21,310 nt of DNA, taken from a virus. The notes below the pieces were generated by a model that saw only the letters and a list, made by a program, of their open reading frames with translations, ran no database searches and was not told the DNA's origin. A program made the translations under genes and the position numbers. The stretch spans positions 1 through 21,310 of the IMG/VR virus record IMGVR_UViG_3300033156_000901. One strand, written 5' to 3'. Each line of letters opens with the position of its first letter. Within the stretch, counting starts at the first letter, position 1. Positions 5,813-12,305 of the stretch are shown here, one piece after another.

Positions 5813-5832
5813 CTCCCTCAGGAGGTGATCCC

Positions 5833-6153
5833 ATGCAGGAGTATACTACAGAACAAGCAGAGAGGCAAGAGGGGAGGATCTCAATCCCCCCTTTTGTGTT
5901 GGAGCAGTTGGAGCCACTCCTAGGCGAGATCCTTGAAAAGCTCACCTGGCTTTCGCTGCAATACAATCGGACAGAACCCGCCATTGAAGAACAGCTGATC
6001 AGGCTGGAAGATGCGATAGGCAGCCAAGCTGAGGACATATACAAGTTGAAGAGAGAGATAGAAGATCTAAAGCGGGAGCTGGGCCAGGCTCGAAGGGACC
6101 AGCCTCCCGAACCAAAAAAGAAGAAAGTCCCCAAACCAAAAGGCTACATTTAG
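5833..6153 (+). CDS. Coiled-coil phage protein with basic tail
   Basis: A 106-residue protein. After a polar start and ISIPPFVLEQLEPLLGEIL, residues about 60-92 form an evident coiled coil (EDAIGSQAEDIYKLKREIED, then LKRELGQARRD). The tail is basic and proline-rich (PEPKKKKVPKPKGYI), suited to binding nucleic acid or a partner. The ribosome site AGGAGGTGATC is a near-perfect anti-SD complement, implying strong expression. It lies 12 bases before the RepA-like ATPase, so it may be a partner of the helicase or initiator. No family recognised. Confidence 0.72.
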   Translation: MQEYTTEQAERQEGRISIPPFVLEQLEPLLGEILEKLTWLSLQYNRTEPAIEEQLIRLEDAIGSQAEDIYKLKREIEDLKRELGQARRDQPPEPKKKKVPKPKGYI

Positions 6154-6165
6154 AAAGGAGTCTTT

Positions 6166-7395
6166 ATGGCAGAAGAAGGGAAAGCTATTTTTGAAGGAAC
6201 AGGCACATCTTTTCAGTACAGGTATCCTCCCGCAGGGATAGCCATCAAGATCCGCTCTCCTAAAATTCATTCTGATGGCAGATTGACTGCGCTACTGCGC
6301 TTTTCTTCCGATTCAGGCTTTGTGATACCGGGAAGCGGACTGATCAACCTGGCAGCACCGCGGACCAGGGCCAGTCTAGCCAGGGAACTGGAAACAGAAT
6401 TCCCGACTGGAGTCTGGCCACATATCTTGGACGATCTTTATAATCGCTTGGAAACCCGCCTGTTAGAAGGCGAACCTGCGAGATTGATCTACCCTGACGC
6501 GGAGTGCCTGGATCCCCCTTATTTAGTTGAGCCACTTTTACCTTTGGACATGCCGACTGTCTTTTATGGCGCTGGCGGTGTGGGAAAAGGATGGCTCGCT
6601 CTTTTAGTTGCTAAAGCTATCATTACAGGCGAGTCTCCCAGAGGTCTGAACCTGACAGTGAAGCAAATGGGGCCTGTCTTGTATCTTGATTGGGAATCAT
6701 GCTATGAGGACCTGCATGCGCGCTGGACCCGGGTTTCAGCTGACCGCCTTAATGGGAGTCTAATTTATAGGCGCTGCGCCGGACCGCTGGCGAATGATGT
6801 CGAATATATTCAAGGTCTGATCTTGGAAACGAACCCGGTGCTCGTGATTGTCGACTCAGCTGGTCTGGCTGCCGGCGGCGACCTTAACTCGGTGGAGTCT
6901 GCAACTGAACTATACAGAGCAGTCCGCGAATTAGGTCGGACCACCCTGATCATAGCGCACTCCCCGAAGCATGGGAACTCGATCTTTGGAAGTGTGTATT
7001 TTTGGAATCTGGCCAGGATGGTCTGGGAAGTAAAAGCCGAACCGAAGGATAATGAGAATGAATTGGTGATCGGAGTGTCATGTGGGAAGTCGAACATCGG
7101 ACCCAAGCGCAAGCCTTTTGGAATCTTGCTGCGATTTGAAGGCGATAGACTCGAAACTTATCCAGCCGAACTCCAAAAGACCTTTGGACTAGCCGAACTT
7201 GAAGGGACGACAAAGCGCATCCTTTATTTCCTGCGCCATGAAGGAAAGGCGACTGTGGATGAGATCGCCGACAGTCTTGGCGTAGCAAAGAAGACAGTCC
7301 AAAACCATCTTTATGATCTCAGGCGATTAAAAGCAGTGATGAAGTTCCCAGATGGCAGATGGGGGATGCTGGTCGAAGAAGAAGCTCCATTTTGA
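6166..7395 (+). CDS. RepA-like AAA ATPase (AAA_25) with C-terminal winged helix
   Basis: A 409-residue replication ATPase. The N-terminal 120 residues are of unclear fold. Walker A is GAGGVGKG at 135-142, with Gly in the place of the usual Ser/Thr after the lysine, as in some AAA_25 proteins. VLYLDWES and Walker B LVIVDSAG (D230) follow, then TLIIAHSPK and SVYFWNLARMVWEV, typical of RepA/KaiC-like hexameric helicases. The last 60 residues are a winged helix (ILYFLRHEGKATVDEIADSL, then GVAKKTVQNHLYDL). It could bind the repeat-rich region just downstream and act as initiator or helicase. AAAGGAG precedes the ATG. Confidence 0.83.
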   Translation: MAEEGKAIFEGTGTSFQYRYPPAGIAIKIRSPKIHSDGRLTALLRFSSDSGFVIPGSGLINLAAPRTRASLARELETEFPTGVWPHILDDLYNRLETRLLEGEPARLIYPDAECLDPPYLVEPLLPLDMPTVFYGAGGVGKGWLALLVAKAIITGESPRGLNLTVKQMGPVLYLDWESCYEDLHARWTRVSADRLNGSLIYRRCAGPLANDVEYIQGLILETNPVLVIVDSAGLAAGGDLNSVESATELYRAVRELGRTTLIIAHSPKHGNSIFGSVYFWNLARMVWEVKAEPKDNENELVIGVSCGKSNIGPKRKPFGILLRFEGDRLETYPAELQKTFGLAELEGTTKRILYFLRHEGKATVDEIADSLGVAKKTVQNHLYDLRRLKAVMKFPDGRWGMLVEEEAPF

Positions 7396-7600
7396 CATGC
7401 ACAAAATGGTTTTGGGTGTTGCCCGGGGCAAATGCCAAAATGGCCGGGCAAGGGTTGCCCCGGGCAATGCCCGGCGATCAGCGAAAATGCAGATGGGAAC
7501 GATACCCTGTGCGGGCAACCCGGCGGGTATGACTTGCCCTGCCCTCCTAGGGTACCCTTTAGGGTACCCTAGGGCAAGGGCAAGGTACCCGGGGCAAGTT
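7396..7600. repeat. Iteron/palindrome-rich intergenic region, candidate replication origin
   Basis: No convincing gene lies between the ATPase stop and the ATG at 7664. GGGCAA occurs at 7426, 7446, 7462, 7513, 7572, 7578 and 7592, and TTGCCC at 7419, 7455 and 7534: ten copies in about 180 bp. The 13-mers at 7419-7431 and 7455-7467 are exact reverse complements. ATACCC...GGGTAT (7502-7530) encloses CGGG-CAA-CCCG. CTAGGGTACCCT (7547-7558) and AGGGTACCCTAG (7561-7572) form a perfect inverted repeat, each arm itself containing a palindrome, and GGTACC recurs at 7584. It directly follows a RepA-like gene. A regulatory or termination role is also possible. Confidence 0.55.
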
Positions 7601-7609
7601 AATAGGGTC

Positions 7610-7638
7610 TTGACAAGCGAGCGAAAATGTTGTATATA
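7610..7638 (+). promoter_or_regulatory. Strong rightward promoter
   Basis: TTGACA (7610-7615), a 17-base spacer and TATATA (7633-7638). Transcription would start near 7645, followed by GTGCAAGGAAAGGAGGCAGA before the ATG at 7664. The initial transcribed stretch shares GTGCAAGG and AGGAGGCAG with the left-operon promoter. It should drive the long run of small genes up to the terminase. Confidence 0.7.
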
Positions 7639-7663
7639 GTAGGTGCAAGGAAAGGAGGCAGAG

Positions 7664-7885
7664 ATGGCCAAGATCAGCGCTAGAGGAGATCGGGAGCTGG
7701 AGCGGGTGAAGTTTGAGGATGGAGTGGCCTACATCCTCACAGAACAAGGCCGGGTACTCCTCCGTCACAGCGATGGCAAGATAAATCTCCTGGCTACGCG
7801 CAAGCAAGTGCGCGATCCGCGGGACTACTTTAAGCGGTTGGTGGCTATGCGAGCGCAATATGTGGCGGTAAAGGAGAGGATCTGA
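7664..7885 (+). CDS. Small hypothetical phage protein
   Basis: A 73-residue basic protein beginning MAKISARGDRELERVKFEDG, with a short beta-rich core (VAYILTEQGRVLLRHSDGKI) and a basic helical end (DPRDYFKRLVAMRAQYVAVK). The ATG at 7664 is chosen over the in-frame GTG at 7643 because AGGAGG lies 6 bases before it and the GTG lies at the predicted transcript start. It is the first gene after the strong promoter at 7610 and is coupled to the next gene (TGATG). The function is not recognised. Confidence 0.75.
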   Translation: MAKISARGDRELERVKFEDGVAYILTEQGRVLLRHSDGKINLLATRKQVRDPRDYFKRLVAMRAQYVAVKERI

Positions 7886-8070
7886 TGGACGAGCGAGATA
7901 TTCAAAGAGAGAACGCTGAGATGTGGGCTCGTGAGGCCGAGGCCATGGCAGACGAACTGCGGGCTGAGGCCTTGCGATGTGTCAAAGATGATCCGCTGCG
8001 AGCTCTGGAACTCTGCCACCGGGCTGGATTCTTGTGCATAGCGGCGAAATACAGGAGATTGGAGGCGTGA
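7885..8070 (+). CDS. Small acidic helical protein
   Basis: A 61-residue, almost entirely helical protein (AEMWAREAEAMADELRAEAL, then DPLRALELCHRAGFLCIAAK) with two cysteines. Its start and stop each overlap a neighbour (TGATG at both ends), so it is translated as part of a coupled string. The helix pattern resembles a single helical-repeat pair but is too short to classify. Function unknown. Confidence 0.68.
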   Translation: MDERDIQRENAEMWAREAEAMADELRAEALRCVKDDPLRALELCHRAGFLCIAAKYRRLEA

Positions 8071-8165
8071 TGAGATACTCTCGCGAGGACGTTATTGTCG
8101 GAGGCTTGTGGCTTTTGAGCTTTCTCATGCTGGCCATCGTGGCTGGCCTGCGGCTGGCGAGTTAA
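8070..8165 (+). CDS. Single-pass membrane peptide (31 aa)
   Basis: A 31-residue frame, MRYSREDVIVGG followed by a hydrophobic stretch LWLLSFLMLAIVAG and a short basic end. GGAGG lies 4 bases before the ATG, the start overlaps the previous stop (TGATG), and the next gene's ribosome site follows directly. One transmembrane helix with a charged N-terminus would place it in the inner membrane. Holin-like or superinfection-related roles are possible but unsupported. Confidence 0.6.
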   Translation: MRYSREDVIVGGLWLLSFLMLAIVAGLRLAS

Positions 8166-8175
8166 GGAGGCAGAT

Positions 8176-8502
8176 ATGAGATGGGGATCCCAACTGAAAG
8201 TCCCGTTTGAGCCCGGTGAGCTTGTGCAAGTATCCTTGTTTACAGAATCTGCCCCTGGCCTCTGCGAAACTGTAATCGGAGAAGTCATGCAAGCCGGGGA
8301 GGACTTCATTCGTATTCGCTGGGGAAGTAATGATGAGCAAGAACACCGTCTCATGCCATGGTGGAGCGGGCCTATGCTTGTCAGACCTGTGATCAGAGGC
8401 TATCCTTATGAGCGAAAGCTATCGGACTTTGCATGGGCATTGTTCTGGATCTGGTATCTTCCTTATCGGCTAAGGAGGAGGCTATGCAAGTTGTGCCGAT
8501 GA
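8176..8502 (+). CDS. Hypothetical protein with C-terminal hydrophobic helix
   Basis: A 108-residue protein preceded by AAGGAGG. The N-terminal 60 residues look like a small beta barrel (FEPGELVQVSLFTESAPG, then VIGEVMQAGEDFIRIRWGSN). The C-terminus has an aromatic hydrophobic segment, FAWALFWIWYLPYRL, followed by a strongly basic tail (RRRLCKLCR), suggesting membrane association. The end overlaps the nuclease gene by 19 bases. No family recognised. Confidence 0.68.
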   Translation: MRWGSQLKVPFEPGELVQVSLFTESAPGLCETVIGEVMQAGEDFIRIRWGSNDEQEHRLMPWWSGPMLVRPVIRGYPYERKLSDFAWALFWIWYLPYRLRRRLCKLCR

Positions 8503-8777
8503 CAGAAAAGGAATTCCTGCAACAGGTACGGGATTTGGCGGACCTTTGTGGTTGGCTCGTTTATCACACCTACGATTCGAGGAGGTCACCCGAGGGCTTT
8601 CCCGATCTCGTCTTAGTCCGCGGTGACAAAGTTATTTTCGCGGAACTGAAGAGCGAGAGGGGGAGAGTAAGGCCCGAGCAACGGATGTGGCTGGACGCTT
8701 TGGAAAAGGTGCGGAGGGCGGAGGCTTGCTTGTGGAGGCCGAGCGATTGGGATAGGATCGTGGAGGTTTTGCGGTGA
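8484..8777 (+). CDS. VRR-NUC domain nuclease
   Basis: A 97-residue stand-alone VRR-NUC protein (PD-(D/E)XK superfamily). After a helix (TEKEFLQQVRDLADLCGW) comes GFPDLVLVRGDKVIFAELKS, carrying the catalytic D and the E-x-K pair, then a conserved QRMWLDAL helix and a last strand ending in IVEVLR. Phage VRR-NUC proteins are usually structure-selective nucleases thought to act on branched DNA, such as Holliday junctions, before packaging. The ATG at 8484 is chosen because AAGGAGGAGG precedes it; the longer frame from 8433 runs through the upstream gene. It sits in the rightward operon ahead of the packaging genes. Confidence 0.85.
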   Translation: MQVVPMTEKEFLQQVRDLADLCGWLVYHTYDSRRSPEGFPDLVLVRGDKVIFAELKSERGRVRPEQRMWLDALEKVRRAEACLWRPSDWDRIVEVLR

Positions 8778-8793
8778 GAAAGGAGATCATGCA

Positions 8794-9174
8794 ATGGGTG
8801 TTATGCTGATAGTTGCGGTCCCTTTCGTGCTGGTGGCGATATATACGCTATGGCAAAGAAAGCGATGGGGTTGGATCTCCCTCGGAGTTTTCGCTTCTGT
8901 GATCGCCTTAGGCATCCTTTTGGTGGCTGGTCTGTTCACTCTAGGAGTGAGTCGCCTTGCGATCAATGGGGAAGTGAGGGAATTCGTGGCACTGCGAGCT
9001 ACCGTCGAAGCGGCAAGACAAAATGAACATATTTCTGAACTGGAACTGGCTGCGTTACAGCAAAAGATCATAGAAGTGAATAAGTGGCTGGCGTCCACGC
9101 AGTACTATCGGCGTCTGTTCTGGACTAACATTTTCTACCCGCCGGTGGTGCTTGAGCTGGAGCCGATCCGATGA
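8794..9174 (+). CDS. Two-helix membrane protein of unknown function
   Basis: A 126-residue protein. Two N-terminal hydrophobic helices (MLIVAVPFVLVAIYTLW, and ISLGVFASVIALGILLVAGL) are separated by the basic turn QRKRWGW. A soluble tail follows (LAINGEVREFVALRATVEAA, then a helix to KWLASTQYYRRLFWT). The tail resembles a short conserved phage protein of unknown role. AGGAG lies about 9 bases before the ATG. A second ATG at 8789 is out of frame and ends quickly. A holin is one possibility, but the long cytoplasmic tail is unusual for that. Confidence 0.7.
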   Translation: MGVMLIVAVPFVLVAIYTLWQRKRWGWISLGVFASVIALGILLVAGLFTLGVSRLAINGEVREFVALRATVEAARQNEHISELELAALQQKIIEVNKWLASTQYYRRLFWTNIFYPPVVLELEPIR

Positions 9175-9204
9175 ACCTGTATGAAAGGGGTATAATAAAT
9201 TGAG

Positions 9205-9807
9205 ATGGCTTGGGTTAAATATGCGGCGCAAGTTGAGATTGCTCGCCAGCGCTACATAGAGGATCCGCGGAAGCCCACGATCCGGGAGCTGGCGGATGAG
9301 CTCGGCGTGCCTGTCGAGTCCCTCTATAAGTACTCGGCGAAAGAGAAATGGCGGGAGAAAAGGCGCAAGCACACCGAAAAGATGCTGGCAGAGACCCGCA
9401 AGCAACTGAGACAAGAGACGGAGCAAGTCATAGCCCGGAGCGAAGATTCGCGGGAAAAGTCGCGAGAGATTTTGAAATTCCTCCGCGACGGACTGACGAA
9501 GGCCTGGCAAGTCGCGCTCGCCCACATGGTCATGCCAAAGAACGCCAGTCCGGAAGAGAAGGCGGCTATCCTCCGCAGGTGGGAGGAGCTTTCACCAAAC
9601 GAACTCTTGCGATTCATTCACCAAGCGCCGAAGGCGCTGACGGACATCATCAAGGCGCTCGAGCTCCTGGAAGGTGGTCCGGCAGAAAGGTCGGAGAGCA
9701 CGTTCTGGATCGAGGGGGAGGTGAGAGAGAGGCTGACCGACAAGGAATTTCTCAAGATGGTTGAGGAGTTCGCCAAATCGCGAAAGCTGAAAGTGGGGTT
9801 GTCGTGA
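9205..9807 (+). CDS. Probable terminase small subunit
   Basis: A 200-residue protein with an N-terminal HTH (YIEDPRKPTIRELADELGVP, ESLYKYSAKEKW) followed by a long basic coiled coil (REKRRKHTEKMLAETRKQLR) and helical segments, the usual plan of phage small terminases. The C-terminal part (LSPNELLRFIHQAPKALTDI) also fits. The large terminase lies 2.5 kb downstream, farther than usual. The start has no close ribosome site; GAAAGGGG is 15 bases away. A phage HTH regulator is the main alternative. Confidence 0.62.
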   Translation: MAWVKYAAQVEIARQRYIEDPRKPTIRELADELGVPVESLYKYSAKEKWREKRRKHTEKMLAETRKQLRQETEQVIARSEDSREKSREILKFLRDGLTKAWQVALAHMVMPKNASPEEKAAILRRWEELSPNELLRFIHQAPKALTDIIKALELLEGGPAERSESTFWIEGEVRERLTDKEFLKMVEEFAKSRKLKVGLS

Positions 9808-9816
9808 GAGGAGAGA

Positions 9817-10251
9817 GTGTTGCTAGTCAAAGTCCACACCGCTTACGGGACGTTCTGGAAGCAGACCGAGCTGGCGAAACTGATCCGCGAAGTGGATTCT
9901 TACAGAGGCAAGCCAAATCCTGAGATAGTGAAGAAGCTAGCGGAGAAGTACGGCGATACTGAGGAATATGTTTGGAGCTTGTTTCGGACTAAGCGTTTCA
10001 GGAAAGGCAAGAAGTGGAGGGAGCTGAGGGATCGAGCCAGGAAGGCTTTGTCGTGTCGCAAGCGAGACGAAAAGAACATGTGGCTCAAGGAGGAGATCGA
10101 ATTCTTGCGAGCCAATTGGCAATACATGACCGATGAGGAGCTGGCCCGGGCGATAAGTGACTTGCCTTGTAACCGAGCACGAGGAAAGGTAAGGAATCGC
10201 AATGCAGTAGCTAAGAAGCGGTCCGATCTTGGATTGAGGAAGCGGAGGTGA
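9817..10251 (+). CDS. Myb/SANT-like DNA-binding protein
   Basis: A 144-residue, highly basic protein. The second half carries NMWLKEEIEFLRANWQYMTD, then EELARAISDLPCNRARGKV and RNRNAVAKKRSDLGLRKRR, the spacing of the Myb/SANT-like domain seen in phage and GcrA-like proteins, where the last helix contacts DNA. The N-terminal half (LAEKYGDTEEYVWSLFRTKR) may be a second helical DNA-binding unit. The start is GTG at 9817 with GAGAGGAG just upstream; no ATG is available. Likely a late regulator or packaging factor. Confidence 0.65.
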   Translation: MLLVKVHTAYGTFWKQTELAKLIREVDSYRGKPNPEIVKKLAEKYGDTEEYVWSLFRTKRFRKGKKWRELRDRARKALSCRKRDEKNMWLKEEIEFLRANWQYMTDEELARAISDLPCNRARGKVRNRNAVAKKRSDLGLRKRR

Positions 10252-10255
10252 ACGA

Positions 10256-10483
10256 ATGAGCGTGTTTACAACTGTGTGGGAAAGACTGAGGCGGGTGAAC
10301 AGAGAAAAGACCAAGGAAAGCCAAGAATCAGTTAGGGCCCTTAATGGGGTGATAGCGAAAAGCGAGTTGATATGGCGTGCTCGCCGGGGTGAAGTTACGT
10401 GTGAAAAAGTGTCGACTTGTAACCTGGCGACTGGAGAAATATCGCTACACGGTTTCTTTCGGCAAGCAGTGGAGGAGGAATGA
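10256..10483 (+). CDS. Small hypothetical phage protein
   Basis: A 75-residue basic protein, MSVFTTVWERLRRVNREKTK followed by a helix and a short beta-like end (ATGEISLHGFFRQAVEEE). GGAGGTGA precedes the ATG and its stop overlaps the next start (ATGATG), so it is translationally coupled. No recognised domain. Confidence 0.62.
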   Translation: MSVFTTVWERLRRVNREKTKESQESVRALNGVIAKSELIWRARRGEVTCEKVSTCNLATGEISLHGFFRQAVEEE

Positions 10484-10701
10484 TGAAAGTCTATTGCCCG
10501 GAGTGTGGTCAGGTAACGGGAGAAACGGATAGCGTTATTCTGAGACGGAATGGCTATCGGTGGAAGTGCCCATGTTGTTTGACAGAGTGGCGTATTCCTT
10601 TGATCTTTGTGGGGGAAGGAAATCGGCCTCACTTAGCTAAAGAAAAAAAAATCAGTGCAGCGCGAGGAAGGGAGAAGGTGGAGGGCGATGGCAAGGGTTG
10701 A
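10480..10701 (+). CDS. Zinc-ribbon protein ending near an A9 run
   Basis: A 73-residue protein with a four-cysteine zinc ribbon: YCPECGQ at the start and RWKCPCCLTEW after 20 residues. The tail is basic (HLAKEKKISAARGREKVEGD) and is encoded across nine consecutive A bases at 10643-10651. A start at 10480 or 10483 is equally supported by GGAGGAGG. The end overlaps the next gene by 14 bases. It may bind nucleic acid or recruit a partner. Slippage on the A9 run could extend it into the next gene. Confidence 0.72.
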   Translation: MMKVYCPECGQVTGETDSVILRRNGYRWKCPCCLTEWRIPLIFVGEGNRPHLAKEKKISAARGREKVEGDGKG

Positions 10702-10996
10702 GGTTGCACGATATGGCCTGTATGGCTTGCTCTACTGCACAGCATCGTCGGGATTGACCGTGTCCACATCTATGCGGGGAAGGGGCGAGTCTTTTAACCG
10801 GGAGGCGGCAGCTAAATACGCAGAGGTTCTGATAAGGCGCTATGCGCAATATTTGACGGACGAGCAGCGCTGCAAGCTGACCGAGAGGATTCTCGATTTT
10901 GTGTATGGCTCTCCTTGGGGCATTGCACCTAAGCAATGGGAGCGGTTGGCGAAGTGGCTATCGGAGCAAAATCAAGCGGAGACAGCTGATGGATAA
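10688..10996 (+). CDS. Small hypothetical protein, helical C-terminus
   Basis: A 102-residue protein. The N-terminus MARVEVARYGLYGLLYCTAS is mildly hydrophobic; the rest is helical (EAAAKYAEVLIRRYAQYLTD, then RCKLTERILDFVYGSPWGIA). The ATG at 10688 has AGGTGGAGG before it. The same frame stays open back through the A9 run, so a fused form with the upstream zinc ribbon is conceivable. No family recognised. Confidence 0.6.
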   Translation: MARVEVARYGLYGLLYCTASSGLTVSTSMRGRGESFNREAAAKYAEVLIRRYAQYLTDEQRCKLTERILDFVYGSPWGIAPKQWERLAKWLSEQNQAETADG

Positions 10997-11010
10997 GCAA
11001 ATGGAGGTGA

Positions 11011-11307
11011 ATGATGCTGATATATAAGTGCGATTCGAGTGAATTAAATGAAGCCCAGGCAAAGGCCCTTTTAGATATTGCTTTAGATTACCTTTTGAAA
11101 TTAGTGCAAGCCCGACCTGGGTTGCGATACACCCAGTTATTGAATGAAGCCATAGACGAAATGCTTAAAGAAACCGACTATACCAAAGAACGCATTAAGT
11201 TGGCTTTGGCATTAGCGTTGCTGCAACTTACTGTAGAAGGATACGTTGTCGTTCAAAACCGTCAAATCTTTCTGCCCTCTATGGCAGAGGGCGAGGAAGG
11301 ACAATGA
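11011..11307 (+). CDS. Small winged-helix-like protein in an AT-richer patch
   Basis: A 98-residue helical protein (LNEAQAKALLDIALDYLLKL, LRYTQLLNEAIDEMLKETDY) ending in a possible beta wing (VEGYVVVQNRQIFL), so a winged-helix fold is likely. GGAGGTGA precedes the ATG pair and the end overlaps the next start (ATGA). Its codon use is more AT-rich than its neighbours (many TTA, ATT and GAA codons), suggesting a recently acquired gene. Function unknown. Confidence 0.65.
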   Translation: MMLIYKCDSSELNEAQAKALLDIALDYLLKLVQARPGLRYTQLLNEAIDEMLKETDYTKERIKLALALALLQLTVEGYVVVQNRQIFLPSMAEGEEGQ

Positions 11308-11597
11308 AAACGGAAGAAGTGCTAAAGCGACTTGAGGAGATCGAGGCCGAGCTGGGCGATAGTTCGATCGACCACTATCCTGCTCCTAATACTATCACCC
11401 AGGGGCACCTCCGGCGGCTATACCAGGGGACGCGAGAGCTTTTTTTGGCTCGCCTTCACAAGCTAGAGAAGGTAGCCGAGGCCGCGCGGGAACTAGTGAA
11501 TAAACCGGCTTACAGACCCGAACTGCAGGATAGGTGGCATACCGCCTGGTCGAAACTGCGCGAAGCCCTCGCCGGGCTGGAGGAGGAGAAAGAATGA
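11304..11597 (+). CDS. Helical hypothetical protein
   Basis: A 97-residue all-helical acidic protein beginning MKTEEVLKRLEEIEAELGDS and ending WSKLREALAGLEEEKE. Its middle (FLARLHKLEKVAEAARELVN) resembles short phage proteins found beside replication and packaging genes. It overlaps both neighbours by 4 bases (ATGA), so it is translated as a coupled unit. No function can be assigned. Confidence 0.68.
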   Translation: MKTEEVLKRLEEIEAELGDSSIDHYPAPNTITQGHLRRLYQGTRELFLARLHKLEKVAEAARELVNKPAYRPELQDRWHTAWSKLREALAGLEEEKE

Positions 11598-11947
11598 ACT
11601 TCCTTTTCTGGAAGCGCGAGGATTGGGAAGGGCATCCGAAAGACCTCTGCCCTAAAGCTGAGGATGTAATCCGTGACTTGTGCAACTGGCTGATCTGTGC
11701 CCTGTATGAACCAGATGCGGAGTTAATCTTTCGGGTGGACAAAAATCGGCTAAAACAATTCCCAGGCTTGGAGGGCGCGGCTGTTAACTGGGGCGACCTT
11801 AAGTGCTTCGATGTTGAGCGTCGAGGGACCGTGTACGTAGCCCATGTCGATGAGGCCTCACCTGACAGAGCGGATGCCCTGCGGGCGTACCTTGAGACGT
11901 GGCTGCAAGAGTGGGGATGGCCTGTGGCAGTCGAGACAGAATGGTGA
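11594..11947 (+). CDS. Hypothetical phage protein
   Basis: A 117-residue acidic protein beginning MNFLFWKREDWEGHPKDLCP. It has an alpha/beta mix (AELIFRVDKNRLKQFPGLEG, TVYVAHVDEA) and an aromatic end (LETWLQEWGWPVAVETEW). The start at 11594 is chosen over the longer frame at 11534 because it overlaps the preceding stop (ATGA) and has GGAGGAG upstream. Not recognised. Confidence 0.66.
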   Translation: MNFLFWKREDWEGHPKDLCPKAEDVIRDLCNWLICALYEPDAELIFRVDKNRLKQFPGLEGAAVNWGDLKCFDVERRGTVYVAHVDEASPDRADALRAYLETWLQEWGWPVAVETEW

Positions 11948-11960
11948 AGGAGGAGTGAAG

Positions 11961-12047
11961 ATGGTATGGGCGATCTTGGGATCTTACCTACTGTTTGGCT
12001 CATTGGGATGGTTCGGCGGCTGGGTCCTGTCAGGCACGCTTCCATAA
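11961..12047 (+). CDS. Membrane peptide (28 aa), possible first half of a split two-helix protein
   Basis: A 28-residue hydrophobic peptide, MVWAILGSYLLFGSLGWFGG followed by WVLSGTLP and TAA. AAGGAGGAG lies 5 bases before the ATG. In the same frame directly after the TAA, codons 12048-12134 encode a second membrane helix (TIAAPISLAALAVFVAERL). The pair would make a two-helix holin-like protein if the TAA were read through or is a recent mutation. Confidence 0.6.
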   Translation: MVWAILGSYLLFGSLGWFGGWVLSGTLP

Positions 12048-12137
12048 TGGGCGAGCTGGCTCTTGACGATCGCGGCACCGATCAGTTTAGCGGCGCTGGC
12101 AGTATTTGTAGCCGAACGGTTGATGGATCGGCCGTGA
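12048..12137 (+). pseudogene. Possible second half of the membrane protein after an in-frame TAA
   Basis: An open stretch of 29 codons continues the previous frame beyond its TAA and codes WLLTIAAPISLAALAVFVAE then RLMDRP before TGA. It is strongly hydrophobic then charged, like a real transmembrane segment. No ATG/GTG start with a ribosome site is present; only TTG at 12063 could serve. It could be a remnant, a readthrough product or an independent gene. Confidence 0.35.
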
Positions 12138-12189
12138 GGGATTGGATGGTAGGGCCGTGCAAATAGGATGGTGCTCAAGGCAGTTAGAA

Positions 12190-12303
12190 ATGGTTGAGAA
12201 AGAACCGCTCGACCGAGCGATCGATAAAGACGAAGAGAAGACCGGACGAAAGCCCACTTCGCGCGAGTGGGCCAAGTGGGCTGGGTACGATTGCGGAGAG
12301 TGA
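12190..12303 (+). CDS. Small hydrophilic peptide before the terminase (37 aa)
   Basis: A 37-residue charged peptide, MVEKEPLDRAIDKDEEKTGR then KPTSREWAKWAGYDCGE, ending two bases before the terminase ATG. AAGG lies 9 bases before the start; a longer form from GTG at 12157 is also possible. Its position suggests a packaging accessory, but the evidence is only an open frame with protein-like composition and good spacing. Confidence 0.42.
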   Translation: MVEKEPLDRAIDKDEEKTGRKPTSREWAKWAGYDCGE

Positions 12304-12305
12304 GA

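Noticed and set aside
7396-7600. CRISPR array
   Set aside because: Repeats are only 6-13 bases, in both orientations and with irregular spacing; no repeat-spacer pattern.
7352-7639. Open frame running through the repeat region after the ATPase
   Set aside because: It is made of the repeated GGGCAA and GGGTACCC elements, starts inside the ATPase gene and has no ribosome site. The opposite-strand frame there is equally repeat-derived.
9181-9204. Promoter before the small terminase gene (TATAAT at 9191-9196)
   Set aside because: No -35 box at 16-18 bases and no extended -10 TG; kept only as a weak possibility.
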